Counted from the first letter of the stretch, positions 26,701-36,041 are shown. The stretch is 64,000 nucleotides of DNA from Volucribacter amazonae (GCF_029783845.1 NZ_LWID01000001.1:1116001-1180000), one strand, 5' to 3'. A program made the numbers and translations. The notes: generated by a model not told the origin, from the sequence alone.

Positions 26701-28038
26701 TTTCCCCTCAATTAAGATAGGTTCAAATGCCTGAATACCTAAACGGTGCAAGGTTGGTGCACGGTTTAATAAAATTGGGTGTTCACGAATAACTTCCGCT
26801 AAAATATCCCAAACTACAGCATCTTCACGCTCAACCATTTTCTTCGCCGCTTTAATGGTTGACGCAAAACCACGACTTTCTAATTTGGCATAAATAAATG
26901 GACGGAATAATTCCAATGCCATTTTTTTCGGTAATCCACATTGGTGCAAATGTAAATATGGACCAACGGTAATTACAGAACGACCAGAATAGTCAACACG
27001 TTTACCCAAGAGATTTTGACGGAAACGACCTTGTTTACCCTTGATCATATCTGCCAAAGACTTCAGTGGACGTTTATTTGATCCTGTAATCGCACGACCA
27101 CGACGACCATTATCTAATAAAGCATCAACGGACTCTTGTAACATACGTTTTTCATTACGCACAATAATATCTGGTGCAATTAAATCCAATAAGCGTTTTA
27201 AACGGTTATTTCGGTTAATCACACGGCGATAAAGATCATTTAAATCTGAAGTGGCAAAACGTCCACCGTCTAACGGCACTAATGGGCGTAAATCTGGCGG
27301 TAATACAGGCAATACTGTTAATACCATCCATTCAGGTTTATTGCCTGATTGAATAAAGGCCTCTAATAATTTCAAGCGTTTAGTGATTTTTTTACGCTTG
27401 GTTTCAGAATTAGTTTCTTGTAATTCTTCGCGCAAAGTTTCACATTCATGCTCAAGATCCATATTACGCAATAAGGCTTGGATAGCTTCTGCACCCATTT
27501 TGGCATCAAATTCATCCGCCCAACGATCTTCCGCATCAACAAATTGTTCTTCGGTTAATAACTGACCTTTTTCTAAATCAGTCATACCCGGTTCAATCAC
27601 AATATAGCTTTCAAAATAAAGTACACGTTCAATATCGCGTAATGGCATATCTAATAATAAACCAATACGGGACGGTAAAGATTTTAAGAACCAAATATGA
27701 GCAACTGGACAAGCAAGTTCAATATGCCCCATACGATCACGACGTACTTTGGCTTGTGTTACCTCAACACCGCATTTTTCACAAATCACACCGCGGTGTT
27801 TTAAACGTTTATATTTACCACATAAACATTCATAATCTTTTACTGGCCCAAAAATACGTGCACAGAATAAACCATCACGTTCTGGTTTAAAGGTACGGTA
27901 ATTAATAGTTTCAGGCTTTTTCACTTCACCAAATGACCATGAACGAATGGTATCTGGAGAGGCTAAACCGATTTTTATCGCATCAAAATCCTCTGTTGAT
28001 TTTGCTTGCGCTTTTAAAAACTTCACTAAGTCTTTCAC
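23788..28038 (-). CDS. rpoC: RNA polymerase beta' subunit
   Basis: 1416 aa, normal length. The first zinc site (CLCGKYKRLKHRGVICEKCG) lies near residues 71-90 and the catalytic NADFDGDQM binds the active-site magnesium. The trigger loop region (MRTFHIGGAAS) and the second zinc site (CDTDFGVCAKCYGRDLARG) are intact. Clamp and jaw domains are complete. It is co-transcribed with rpoB; the 105-bp gap between them carries an inverted USS pair. Confidence 0.98.
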   Translation of the reverse strand: MKDLVKFLKAQAKSTEDFDAIKIGLASPDTIRSWSFGEVKKPETINYRTFKPERDGLFCARIFGPVKDYECLCGKYKRLKHRGVICEKCGVEVTQAKVRRDRMGHIELACPVAHIWFLKSLPSRIGLLLDMPLRDIERVLYFESYIVIEPGMTDLEKGQLLTEEQFVDAEDRWADEFDAKMGAEAIQALLRNMDLEHECETLREELQETNSETKRKKITKRLKLLEAFIQSGNKPEWMVLTVLPVLPPDLRPLVPLDGGRFATSDLNDLYRRVINRNNRLKRLLDLIAPDIIVRNEKRMLQESVDALLDNGRRGRAITGSNKRPLKSLADMIKGKQGRFRQNLLGKRVDYSGRSVITVGPYLHLHQCGLPKKMALELFRPFIYAKLESRGFASTIKAAKKMVEREDAVVWDILAEVIREHPILLNRAPTLHRLGIQAFEPILIEGKAIQLHPLVCAAFNADFDGDQMAVHVPLTLEAQLEARALMMSTNNILSPANGEPIIVPSQDVVLGLYYMTREKVNAKGEGMLLQDPREAEKAYRTGQAELHARVKVRITEYNKNDAGEFTSETRLVDTTIGRAILWMIAPKGMPFSLFNQTLGKKAISKLINESYRRLGMKPSVIFADQIMYTGFAYAARSGSSVGIDDMVIPEKKYEIISAAEEEVAEIQEQFQSGLVTAGERYNKVIDIWAAANERVAKAMMENLSTEEVINRDGLPEKQASFNSIFMMADSGARGSAAQIRQLAGMRGLMARPDGSIIETPITANFREGLNVLQYFISTHGARKGLADTALKTANSGYLTRRLVDVAQDLVIIEEDCGTHEGITMTPLIEGGDVKEALRDRVLGRVAAEDILKPGTEEVLIPRNTLLDEKLCDLIDANSVDSIKVRSVVTCDTDFGVCAKCYGRDLARGHLINQGEAVGVIAAQSIGEPGTQLTMRTFHIGGAASAAAKESSVQVKNTGTLKLANVKFVTNKEDKLVLTSRNTELTIVDAFGRTKEHYKVPYGAVLSKGDGQEVNAGETVANWDPHTMPVVSEATGFVKYVDIVDGLTVTRQTDELTGLSSIVVQDVGERASSGKDLRPALKLVDAKGNDILIPGTDVAAQYFLPGKAIVTLEDGAEVRIGDALARIPQESVGTKDITGGLPRVADLFEARKPKEAAILAEISGVVSFGKETKGKRRLLITPTEGDVYEEMIPKWRQLNVFEGEMVQRGDLISDGAETPHDILRLRGVHAVTEYIVNEVQEVYRLQGVKINDKHIEVIVRQMLRKAIITNAYDSEFLEGEQVEVARVKIVNRKRAAEGKPLVEFERELLGITKASLATESFISAASFQETTRVLTEAAVAGKRDELRGLKENVIVGRLIPAGTGFAYHQGRAKDRMVGNTKVAISDEEVEDFLNENAAEIAANNLTEMLNMAAEETEE

Positions 28039-28069
28039 TGATTTGCTCCCGTCGGAGTTAAACTAATTC

Positions 28070-28115
28070 AAGTGCGGTCAAAATTTAAAAAATTTTTTAA
28101 AAACTCACCGCACTT
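28070..28115. repeat. Inverted uptake-signal pair between rpoB and rpoC
   Basis: AAGTGCGGT (28070-28078) and ACCGCACTT (28107-28115) separated by AT-rich sequence, forming a hairpin in the rpoB-rpoC mRNA. Neighbouring bases GTCAAAA and AAACTCACC follow the extended USS pattern. Full termination here is unlikely, because rpoC must be expressed. Confidence 0.8.
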
Positions 28116-28143
28116 GGGCGTATTAATTTGGCTTAAAGCACCA

Positions 28144-31100
28144 TTACTCTTCATCTAAATCTATGTTGATCCCTAATGAACGGATTTCTTTCAACAATAC
28201 ATTAAAGGATTCTGGCATACCCGGATCCATTTCGTGCGTGCCGCCCACAATGTTTTTATACATTTTGGTACGTCCATTCACGTCATCAGATTTCACTGTC
28301 AACATTTCTTGTAAGGTATAAGCAGCGCCATAAGCCTCTAATGCCCACACTTCCATTTCCCCGAAACGCTGACCACCGAATTGTGCTTTACCACCCAATG
28401 GTTGCTGAGTAACAAGACTATAAGACCCTGTTGAACGAGCGTGCATTTTGTCATCAACTAAATGGTTCAATTTAAGCATATACATATAACCAACGGTTAC
28501 TGGACGCTCAAATTTTTCCCCTGTACGACCATCATAAAGGGTAATTTGACCAGAAGTCGGTAAACCACCTAATTCAAGTAACTCTTTGATCTCTTTTTCA
28601 TGAGCACCATCAAACACAGGTGTCGCTAATGGCATACCTTTACGCAAGTTTTGAGCTAAACGCATCACTTCTTCATCACTAAAGGTGCTAAGATCTACTT
28701 TTTGTGAGCCTTCACCTAAGTCATAAGCCTTCTGGATATAACCACGTAATTTCTCAACGTCTTGTTTTTGTTTGATCATTTCATTGATCTTATCGCCAAT
28801 CCCTTTCGCCGCTAAGCCAAGATGGGTTTCTAAGATCTGACCGATATTCATACGTGATGGTACACCAAGTGGATTTAATACAATATCAACAGGTTGACCA
28901 TTTTCGTCATACGGCATATCTTCCACTGGATTAATTTTTGAAATAACCCCTTTATTACCGTGGCGACCTGCCATTTTATCTCCGGGTTGAATATGGCGTT
29001 TCACCGCAAGATAAACTTTTACCACTTTTAACACACCAGGTGCTAAATCATCACCTTGAATAATCTTATTACGTTTCACTTCAAGTTTATGCTCAAAGTC
29101 TTTACGTAATTCTTCATATTGTTCGGCTAATTGTTCTAACTGATTTTGTTTCTCTTCATCAGCTAAACTTTGCTCTAACCATTTTGTGCGTTCAAGTTTA
29201 TCTAATTGAACAGCATCAACACCGCTATTTACTAACAAGTTACGGACACGCGTAAATAAACCTGCTTCTAAAATTTCTAATTCAGCCACAAGATCTTTTT
29301 TCGCTTGTTTAAGCTGCATTTCTTCAATTTCTAATGCACGTTTATCCTTCTCCACACCATCACGAGTAAACACTTGTACATCAATAACCGTACCTGATAC
29401 GCTATTTGGCACACGCAATGATGAATCTTTCACATCAGAGGCTTTTTCACCGAAGATTGCGCGTAATAATTTTTCTTCTGGTGTTAATTGGGTTTCCCCT
29501 TTTGGTGTGACTTTACCCACCAGAATATCGCCACCTTTTACTTCAGCACCAATATATACAATACCTGATTCATCAAGTTTGCTTAAAGCTGCCTCGCCCA
29601 CATTTGGAATATCGGCGGTGATTTCTTCTGCCCCTAATTTAGTATCACGAGCAATACAAGATAATTCTTGAATATGAATGGTGGTAAAACGATCTTCTTG
29701 CACCACACGCTCAGACACTAACATTGAGTCTTCAAAGTTATAACCATTCCAAGGCATAAATGCCACACGCATATTTTGCCCAAGGGCTAATTCACCAAGA
29801 TCCGTAGATGGGCCATCAGCCATAATCTCGCCACGCTCAATCGGCTCGCCTAAAGACACGCAAGGAATTTGGTTAATACAAGTATTTTGGTTAGAACGGG
29901 TATATTTAATTAAATTATAAATATCAATGCCCGATTCGCCTGCAACGGTTTCATCTTCATTCACTTTTACCACGATGCGTGAAGAATCCACATATTGGAT
30001 AATACCGCCACGTTTCGCCACAACCGCAACCCCAGAGTCCAAGGCAACGGGTTTTTCCATACCTGTACCAACCAATGGTTTATCGGCACGCAATGTAGGT
30101 ACAGCTTGGCGTTGCATGTTTGCTCCCATCAACGCACGGTTCGCATCATCATGCTCCAAGAATGGGATTAATGCCGCCGCCACAGAAACCACTTGTTGGG
30201 TTGATACGTCCATATAATGAATTTCCTCTGGACGATATAAGCCTGACTCGCCATGCTCACCACGAGCAGTAACATAAGCATCAGTAAAGCGGAAATCTTC
30301 ATCTAAGTTAGCATTTGCCTGTGCAATTACATAATTGCCTTCTTCAATGGCTGATAAATATTCAATTTCTTCTGTAACCTGCCCATTGACCACTTTGCGA
30401 TATGGTGTTTCAAGGAAGCCATAATTATTGGTTCGTGCATAAACAGATAATGAGTTAATCAAACCAATGTTTGGTCCCTCAGGTGTTTCAATTGGACACA
30501 CACGACCATAATGGGTAGCATGTACATCTCGCACCTCAAAGCCCGCACGTTCACGAGTTAAACCACCCGGACCTAAAGCAGAAATACGGCGTTTATGGGT
30601 TACTTCTGATAATGGATTGTTTTGATCCATAAATTGCGAAAGCTGTGATGAACCAAAAAATTCTTTTACTGCCGCTGAAATCGGTTTCGCATTAATTAAA
30701 TCTTGTGGAGTTACCGAATCTAAATCACCTAGGGATAAACGTTCTTTAACAGCACGTTCAACACGCACTAAACCAATACGGAATTGGTTTTCTGCCATTT
30801 CTCCCACAGAACGAATACGGCGGTTACCTAAATGGTCAATATCATCAACTTCACCACGACCATTACGAATATCAATGAGCTTTTTCATCACATTGATAAT
30901 ATCTTCATTGCTTAATACGCCACTGCCTGAGGCTTCTTCTAAACCAATAGAACGATTGAACTTCATACGTCCTACCGCGGATAAATCATAACGATCCAAT
31001 GAGAAGAATAAATTATCAAATAATGCCTCTGCCGCCTCTTTCGTTGGTGGTTCGCCCGGACGCATCATACGATAAATTTCAACTAAAGCACTTAAACGAT

Positions 31101-32172
31101 CATAAGACGGATCAATGCGTAAAGTTTCTGAGATATATGGCCCATGATCTAAATCATTAGTAAATAAGGCTTCAATCGTGGTATATCCTGCTTGTGCTAG
31201 CTTCGCTAAAATTTCTAAGGAAATTTCCATATTTGCCGCACAAATCACTTCGCCCGTTTCTAAATCCACATAATCTTTCGCAGAAACTTTACCAATAATA
31301 TATTCTGTTGGTACTTCTACTTGGCTAATATTATCTTTTTGTAAAGCTCGAATATGGCGTGCAGTAATACGGCGACCACGCTCAACATAAACTGTACCAT
31401 TTGCCTCAATATCAAAAGTTGCTGTTTCGCCTCTTAATCTTTCAGGCACTAAAGTCATTAATAATTTCTGATCTTTAATCTCAAAAATCACTTTATCAAA
31501 GAAAAGATCAAGAATTTCTTCGGTGGTATAATTTAACGCACGTAAAATAATGGTCGCAGGCAATTTACGGCGACGGTCAATACGTGCAAACAAATTATCT
31601 TTTGGATCAAACTCAAAATCCAACCAAGAACCACGATAAGGAATAATTCTTGCGTTATATAATACTTTACCTGAAGAATGGGTTTTACCCTTATCGCTAT
31701 CAAAAAATACACCTGGGCTACGGTGTAATTGTGAAACAATAACACGCTCTGTTCCATTAATGACAAAAGTACCATTTTCTGTCATTAATGGAATTTCACC
31801 CATATAAACATCTTGTTCTTTAATATCTTTAATTGCTCCCGCACTAGATTCTTTATCATAACTCACTAGGCGTAACTTAACACGTAATGGAGCAGCATAG
31901 GTCGTACCACGAATTTGACATTCACGCACATCAAATACAGGTTCACCTAATGTATAACTAACATATTGTAACTCCGTACTCCCATTATTACTGACAATAG
32001 GAAATACAGAACGAAAAGCGGCTTCTAAGCCTTGTTGACCTTCTGGATCTCTTTGAATAAATTTATCAAAAGAGTCTAATTGAATTGTTAATAAATAAGG
32101 TACGTTTAAAACTTGCGGACGTTTGCCGAAGTCTTTACGAATTCGTTTTTTTTCGGTGTAGGAGTAAACCAT
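28144..32172 (-). CDS. rpoB: RNA polymerase beta subunit
   Basis: 1342 aa, identical in length to E. coli RpoB. The rifampicin-pocket cluster is wild-type in appearance: FFGSSQLSQFMDQNNPLSEVTHKRRISALGPGG read in parts near 505-538. The C-terminal FGEMEVWALEAYGAAYTLQE is intact. Follows rplL after 265 bp containing an attenuator-like hairpin. Confidence 0.98.
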   Translation of the reverse strand: MVYSYTEKKRIRKDFGKRPQVLNVPYLLTIQLDSFDKFIQRDPEGQQGLEAAFRSVFPIVSNNGSTELQYVSYTLGEPVFDVRECQIRGTTYAAPLRVKLRLVSYDKESSAGAIKDIKEQDVYMGEIPLMTENGTFVINGTERVIVSQLHRSPGVFFDSDKGKTHSSGKVLYNARIIPYRGSWLDFEFDPKDNLFARIDRRRKLPATIILRALNYTTEEILDLFFDKVIFEIKDQKLLMTLVPERLRGETATFDIEANGTVYVERGRRITARHIRALQKDNISQVEVPTEYIIGKVSAKDYVDLETGEVICAANMEISLEILAKLAQAGYTTIEALFTNDLDHGPYISETLRIDPSYDRLSALVEIYRMMRPGEPPTKEAAEALFDNLFFSLDRYDLSAVGRMKFNRSIGLEEASGSGVLSNEDIINVMKKLIDIRNGRGEVDDIDHLGNRRIRSVGEMAENQFRIGLVRVERAVKERLSLGDLDSVTPQDLINAKPISAAVKEFFGSSQLSQFMDQNNPLSEVTHKRRISALGPGGLTRERAGFEVRDVHATHYGRVCPIETPEGPNIGLINSLSVYARTNNYGFLETPYRKVVNGQVTEEIEYLSAIEEGNYVIAQANANLDEDFRFTDAYVTARGEHGESGLYRPEEIHYMDVSTQQVVSVAAALIPFLEHDDANRALMGANMQRQAVPTLRADKPLVGTGMEKPVALDSGVAVVAKRGGIIQYVDSSRIVVKVNEDETVAGESGIDIYNLIKYTRSNQNTCINQIPCVSLGEPIERGEIMADGPSTDLGELALGQNMRVAFMPWNGYNFEDSMLVSERVVQEDRFTTIHIQELSCIARDTKLGAEEITADIPNVGEAALSKLDESGIVYIGAEVKGGDILVGKVTPKGETQLTPEEKLLRAIFGEKASDVKDSSLRVPNSVSGTVIDVQVFTRDGVEKDKRALEIEEMQLKQAKKDLVAELEILEAGLFTRVRNLLVNSGVDAVQLDKLERTKWLEQSLADEEKQNQLEQLAEQYEELRKDFEHKLEVKRNKIIQGDDLAPGVLKVVKVYLAVKRHIQPGDKMAGRHGNKGVISKINPVEDMPYDENGQPVDIVLNPLGVPSRMNIGQILETHLGLAAKGIGDKINEMIKQKQDVEKLRGYIQKAYDLGEGSQKVDLSTFSDEEVMRLAQNLRKGMPLATPVFDGAHEKEIKELLELGGLPTSGQITLYDGRTGEKFERPVTVGYMYMLKLNHLVDDKMHARSTGSYSLVTQQPLGGKAQFGGQRFGEMEVWALEAYGAAYTLQEMLTVKSDDVNGRTKMYKNIVGGTHEMDPGMPESFNVLLKEIRSLGINIDLDEE

Positions 32173-32365
32173 AGGGTTCCTCTGCTTGCTGTTCAGTGAC
32201 CCAACCGCAATAGCTATGGGATTTAACTATGACATTGCGGCAATGATTAACCGTTTAAAATGACCGCACTCTGAACCTTACTTCTGTAGTGGGGTGAAAT
32301 TCAATCTTATTATCAATACTAAGACTTGAATAAAACAAAAATAAATAACGGTTGATTTATTCTTG

Positions 32366-32417
32366 CTTAGGATAGCACAAAATGGCTGAGGGATAACCCA
32401 CAGCCATTAAGCCTAAG
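32366..32417 (-). promoter_or_regulatory. Attenuator-like hairpin between rplL and rpoB
   Basis: On the minus strand AATGGCTG and CAGCCATT form the inner stem, flanked by CTTAGG/CCTAAG outer arms and followed by TTTTGTG. In E. coli the rplL-rpoB gap holds a partial terminator and an RNase III site; this structure is in the same place. The rest of the 265-bp gap shows one near-USS (GACCGCACTC) only. Confidence 0.6.
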
Positions 32418-32437
32418 AAACGTGGCTTATTCGTAGA

Positions 32438-32809
32438 TTATTTAATTTCTACTTGTGCGCCAGCTTCTTCTAATTCTTTCTTAAGTGCTTCAGCTTCTGC
32501 TTTAGCAATACCTTCTTTCAAGGTTGCTGGTGCAGATTCAACTAAGTCTTTCGCTTCTTTTAAGCCTAAACCAGTTGCACCACGTACAGCTTTAATTACT
32601 GCAACTTTATTCGCACCTGCTGCGGCTAAGATAACATCAAATTCAGTTTTCTCTTCTGCAGCTGCTGCATCACCACCTGCTGCTACCGCTACTGCTGCAG
32701 CTGCTGCTGATACACCAAATTTTTCTTCCATCGCAGAGATTAATTCAACGATTTCAGTTACTGATTTAGAAGCAATCGCTTCAATAATTTGTTCGTTAGT
32801 TAATGACAT
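32438..32809 (-). CDS. rplL: 50S ribosomal protein L7/L12
   Basis: 123 aa. N-terminal dimerisation helix region (MSLTNEQIIEAIASKSVTEI), Ala-rich hinge (SAAAAAVAVAAGGDAAAAEE), and C-terminal factor-binding domain (KVAVIKAVRGATGLGLKEAKDLVE). It forms the ribosomal stalk that recruits translation GTPases. It is 49 bp downstream of rplJ. Confidence 0.98.
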   Translation of the reverse strand: MSLTNEQIIEAIASKSVTEIVELISAMEEKFGVSAAAAAVAVAAGGDAAAAEEKTEFDVILAAAGANKVAVIKAVRGATGLGLKEAKDLVESAPATLKEGIAKAEAEALKKELEEAGAQVEIK

Positions 32810-32858
32810 AACAATTGTTTCCTAAAATAAAAATGATTGATAAAAACGTTGCTTAAAA

Positions 32859-33350
32859 TTAAGCAGCCGCTTCCAATTTGTCGCGTAATGCCGCCAAAGT
32901 GCGAACAAGTTTCCCTGCCGCTGCTTCTTTCATTGTACCCATTAAACGTGCGATTGCTTCTTCGTATGTTGGTAAAGTTGCTAAGAATTCTACATCTTGA
33001 ATTTTACCTTCAAAGGCTGCACCTTTAATTTCAAACTTATCATTAGTTTTTGCAAAATCTTTGAACAAACGTGCAGCTGCACCTGGGTGTTCATTTGAAA
33101 ATGCGATAAGTGTTGGACCTACAAACGTATCTTTTAAGCATTCATAATCAGTGCCTTCTACCGCACGACGTAATAAGGTATTACGTACAACACGCATAGT
33201 TACACCCGCTTCACGAGCTGCTTTACGTAATTCAGTCATTTTATCTACGGTTACACCACGAGAATCCGCGATCACAGCAGATAGGGCACCTTTGGCAGCT
33301 TCGTTTACTTCAGCAACAATCGTTTGTTTGTCTTGAAGATTTAATGCCAT
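32859..33350 (-). CDS. rplJ: 50S ribosomal protein L10
   Basis: 163 aa from the ATG at 33350 (MALNLQDKQTIVAEVNE), which has AGGAG 9 bases upstream; a 15-codon extension to 33395 lacks support. L10 anchors L7/L12 dimers, and as an L10-L12 complex usually represses its own mRNA through the leader. RxVRNTLLRRA and PGAAARLFKDFAK are recognisable. Confidence 0.97.
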   Translation of the reverse strand: MALNLQDKQTIVAEVNEAAKGALSAVIADSRGVTVDKMTELRKAAREAGVTMRVVRNTLLRRAVEGTDYECLKDTFVGPTLIAFSNEHPGAAARLFKDFAKTNDKFEIKGAAFEGKIQDVEFLATLPTYEEAIARLMGTMKEAAAGKLVRTLAALRDKLEAAA

Positions 33351-33588
33351 TGGTTTTAGCTCCTGAATACACTCCGATAACTCGGAATTAAACAACCTAA
33401 CAATAATCCACAGAAAATTGTTAGGACAAATTCGGTGTACAGAAGCAGAAAATTTCGTACTCTGTTCACCATCTACGCAAGATAATTAAGAACGATAGCG
33501 ATCATTCCCTTGCGGTCTTGGACGGGGCTTGAAATAAAGGTCAAGCACCAACCAGTAGTTCATAAAATGAACCAAAATAAGGGCATAA
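33351..33588 (-). promoter_or_regulatory. L10 leader of rplJL
   Basis: About 240 nt of untranslated leader between the rplJ promoter and its start. It contains a strong CCTAACAAT/ATTGTTAGG hairpin (33392-33423) and GACCGCAAGG. Location and length fit the L10-binding autoregulatory leader known in gammaproteobacteria. I did not fold it or match the full consensus. Confidence 0.6.
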
Positions 33589-33617
33589 ATTATACTTACC
33601 TTTTATGCCCTTGTAAA
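33579..33617 (-). promoter_or_regulatory. rplJL promoter overlapping a hairpin after rplA
   Basis: On the minus strand TTTACA (33617-33612), 17-bp spacer, TATAAT (33594-33589). The same bases form an 11-bp perfect stem (AAGGGCATAAA 33579-33589 with TTTATGCCCTT 33602-33612). The site corresponds to the E. coli rplJ promoter position. The hairpin could partly terminate rplKA transcripts. Confidence 0.72.
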
Positions 33618-33626
33618 GTCTATAAA

Positions 33627-34310
33627 TTATAAACTTGTTTGATCTACTGCAACACCCGCACCTTGGGTAGTAGAAATGCTTACTTTCTTAATATAAACAC
33701 CTTTCGCTGAAGCAGGTTTTGCTTTCACTAAAGCGGCTAATAAGGCTTGTAAGTTTTCTTTTAATTGCTCTGCAGAGAAGTCAACTTTACCGATAGTCGT
33801 ATGGATAATACCATTTTTGTCATTACGATAACGAACCTGACCAGATTTTGCATTTTTCACTGCTTCTGCTACGTTAGGCGTTACTGTACCTACTTTCGGG
33901 TTTGGCATTAAGCCACGAGGACCTAAGATTTGACCTAATTGTCCTACCACACGCATTGCATCTGGAGAAGCAATTACCACATCAAAATTCATTTCGCCTT
34001 TTTTCACTTGCTCAGCAAGATCTTCCATACCCACTAAATCAGCACCTGCTTCTTTTGCAGCTTCAACATTTGAAGTAAATACCGCAACACGCACTGAACG
34101 ACCTGTACCATGTGGAAGAACAGTCGCACCACGCACATTTTGATCTGATTTACGTGCATCAATACCTAAATTTACTGCAACATCAACACTTTCATTGAAT
34201 TTTGCTGTAGCAAATTGTTTTAATACTGCGATTGCTTCATTGATTTCGTAGTTTTTGGTTGAATCAACGCCTGCTTTAATTGCTTTCATGCGTTTAGTTA
34301 GTTTAGCCAT
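33627..34310 (-). CDS. rplA: 50S ribosomal protein L1
   Basis: 227 aa. MAKLTKRMKAIKAGVD at the start, LPHGTGRSVRVAVF, GPRGLMPNPKVGTVT and a C-terminal AKGVYIKKVSISTTQG are standard. It binds 23S rRNA at the L1 stalk and represses the rplKA mRNA in E. coli. Slightly shorter at the C-terminus than E. coli L1 (234 aa). It is 3 bp after rplK. Confidence 0.98.
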   Translation of the reverse strand: MAKLTKRMKAIKAGVDSTKNYEINEAIAVLKQFATAKFNESVDVAVNLGIDARKSDQNVRGATVLPHGTGRSVRVAVFTSNVEAAKEAGADLVGMEDLAEQVKKGEMNFDVVIASPDAMRVVGQLGQILGPRGLMPNPKVGTVTPNVAEAVKNAKSGQVRYRNDKNGIIHTTIGKVDFSAEQLKENLQALLAALVKAKPASAKGVYIKKVSISTTQGAGVAVDQTSL

Positions 34311-34313
34311 TGA

Positions 34314-34742
34314 TTAGTCCTCCACCACTAAACCCATTGAACGTGCAGTACCTTCAATAGATTTCATTTTTGTTTCAATCGTTGCACCTGTCATATCCGC
34401 TGCTTTAGTTTCAGCAATTTCACGAATTTGAGCTTGGGTTACTTTACCTACTTTATCTTTATTTGGTTTACCAGAACCTGATTTGATACCCGCTGCTTTT
34501 TTCAATAATACCGCCGCTGGTGGAGTTTTGGTAATAAAGGTAAATGAACGATCTGCATATACAGTGATAACCACAGGAATTGGTAAGCCTTTTTCTAAGC
34601 TCTCTGTACGCGCATTAAACGCTTTACAGAATTCCATGATATTAACACCTTGTTGACCTAATGCAGGACCAACTGGTGGTGAAGGGTTTGCCATACCTGC
34701 TGCAACTTGCAACTTAATATAGGCTTGTACTTTTTTTGCCAT
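34314..34742 (-). CDS. rplK: 50S ribosomal protein L11
   Basis: 142 aa, exact standard length. Has the Pro-rich N-terminal segment VAAGMANPSPPVGPALGQQG, the target of thiostrepton-type drugs and of RelA activation. It ends GTARSMGLVVED. Translationally close to rplA. Confidence 0.98.
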   Translation of the reverse strand: MAKKVQAYIKLQVAAGMANPSPPVGPALGQQGVNIMEFCKAFNARTESLEKGLPIPVVITVYADRSFTFITKTPPAAVLLKKAAGIKSGSGKPNKDKVGKVTQAQIREIAETKAADMTGATIETKMKSIEGTARSMGLVVED

Positions 34743-34860
34743 TTTAATTTCCTTTTATTGGGTAATAACGCCTTTCAGCTCCCCTTATTGTTAAGATAGA
34801 TAAACTATCTGATAAAAATTAAAGCGAGAAAATCTCACTTCTCTTAAGAAAAGAGGCGGT

Positions 34861-34888
34861 ATTCTATCAAATACAACCACAATAGCAA
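34861..34888 (-). promoter_or_regulatory. Putative rplKA promoter
   Basis: On the minus strand TTGCTA (34888-34883), 16-bp spacer, TAGAAT (34866-34861), about 120 bp upstream of rplK, as for the E. coli L11 promoter. An AAGTCCAA/TTGGACTT hairpin (34887-34918) lies immediately upstream and may mark the end of the secE-nusG transcript, though it has no T run. Confidence 0.55.
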
Positions 34889-34948
34889 GTCCAATTCATC
34901 ATATAGATTAGTTGGACTTAACAAATTCTTACTAAAGTACGGTCTATT

Positions 34949-35500
34949 TTAAATAAGTTTTTCTACTTGAGAAAACTCTAATTCCACTGGTGTAGCACGA
35001 CCAAAGATAGACACAGACACTTTCACGCGACCTTTTTCGTAATCCACTTCTTCCACTGTACCATTGAAATCCATAAATGGACCTTCTTTGACACGCACTT
35101 CTTCGCCCGGCTGGAATGTGGTTTTATGTCTAGGCTTATCGCCTTTTTGTTGTAAACTATTTAAAATATGCTCTGCTTCTCGATTACTAATTGGGGCAGG
35201 TTTATCGGGTGTACCACCAATAAAGCCCATGGTATTAGGTACACTACGCACTAATTGCCAAGTATAATCATTCATTTCCATTTGCACTAACACATAACCG
35301 GGAAAGAATTTGCGTTCACTTTTACGGCGTTTGCCCGCTACGTTTTCAACCACTTCTTCAACGGGTACTAATACTTCACCAAAGTATTCTTCCATTTGTT
35401 GTTGCTTAATATATTCACGCAAAATCGTTGCAACACGATTTTCAAAACCAGAAAAAGCCTGCAACACATACCAACGTTTTTTTGGTGCATTCTCTGTCAT
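34949..35500 (-). CDS. nusG: Transcription antitermination factor NusG
   Basis: 183 aa. NGN domain (RWYVLQAFSGFENRVATIL, FFPGYVLVQMEMN, FIGGTPDKPAPIS) followed by the KOW domain (GEEVRVKEGPFMDFNGTVEEVDYEKGRVKV). It binds RNA polymerase and links it to Rho, S10 and the ribosome. It is 1 bp after secE. Confidence 0.98.
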   Translation of the reverse strand: MTENAPKKRWYVLQAFSGFENRVATILREYIKQQQMEEYFGEVLVPVEEVVENVAGKRRKSERKFFPGYVLVQMEMNDYTWQLVRSVPNTMGFIGGTPDKPAPISNREAEHILNSLQQKGDKPRHKTTFQPGEEVRVKEGPFMDFNGTVEEVDYEKGRVKVSVSIFGRATPVELEFSQVEKLI

Positions 35501-35501
35501 A

Positions 35502-35915
35502 TTAGAACCTCAAGTCAGTTAAGAATGTTACTAAAGACATAATAATTGAATCTAGCCCCCATAATACCAAGGCAACCACCACAGTAACCGCCATTACAAT
35601 TAGGGTCGTTTGTGTTGCCTCTTGACGAGTAGGCCAAACAATTTTACGCAATTCTATTTTAGATTCTTTAAAAAAGCCTAAGGCTTTTTTTCCTTGATTA
35701 GTTACTGCCATTAGTCCTAATGCAATTAATAATAGAACAATAATCGCAACAACACGAATAGATGTAGAAATTTGATCTGTAAAATAGACATTACCCAACG
35801 CTGCCACAGCAACAACTAAAGCAATAATAATCCATAAAAATGAATTTAAAGCACGGCTTTTTGTCTTATCATCTTCGTGATGATTTTTCTTTTTATCGAC
35901 AATATTTTGACTCAT
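35502..35915 (-). CDS. secE: Preprotein translocase subunit SecE
   Basis: 137 aa with a charged N-terminus and three hydrophobic segments, the long three-helix form found in E. coli. The conserved amphipathic region (ALGFFKESKIELRKIVWPTRQEATQTT) precedes the last membrane helix. Part of the SecYEG channel. First gene of the secE-nusG pair. Confidence 0.97.
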   Translation of the reverse strand: MSQNIVDKKKNHHEDDKTKSRALNSFLWIIIALVVAVAALGNVYFTDQISTSIRVVAIIVLLLIALGLMAVTNQGKKALGFFKESKIELRKIVWPTRQEATQTTLIVMAVTVVVALVLWGLDSIIMSLVTFLTDLRF

Positions 35916-36041
35916 AATTAACCCATCAATGAAATGAAAAATAGGTATTCTTGCGAACGCAAGATTGTAGCATTTTATTTTACTATTGCATATTAAATTC
36001 TACGAATCTTTGTGGCTTTTTCTAGAATTTATCATCAATGA

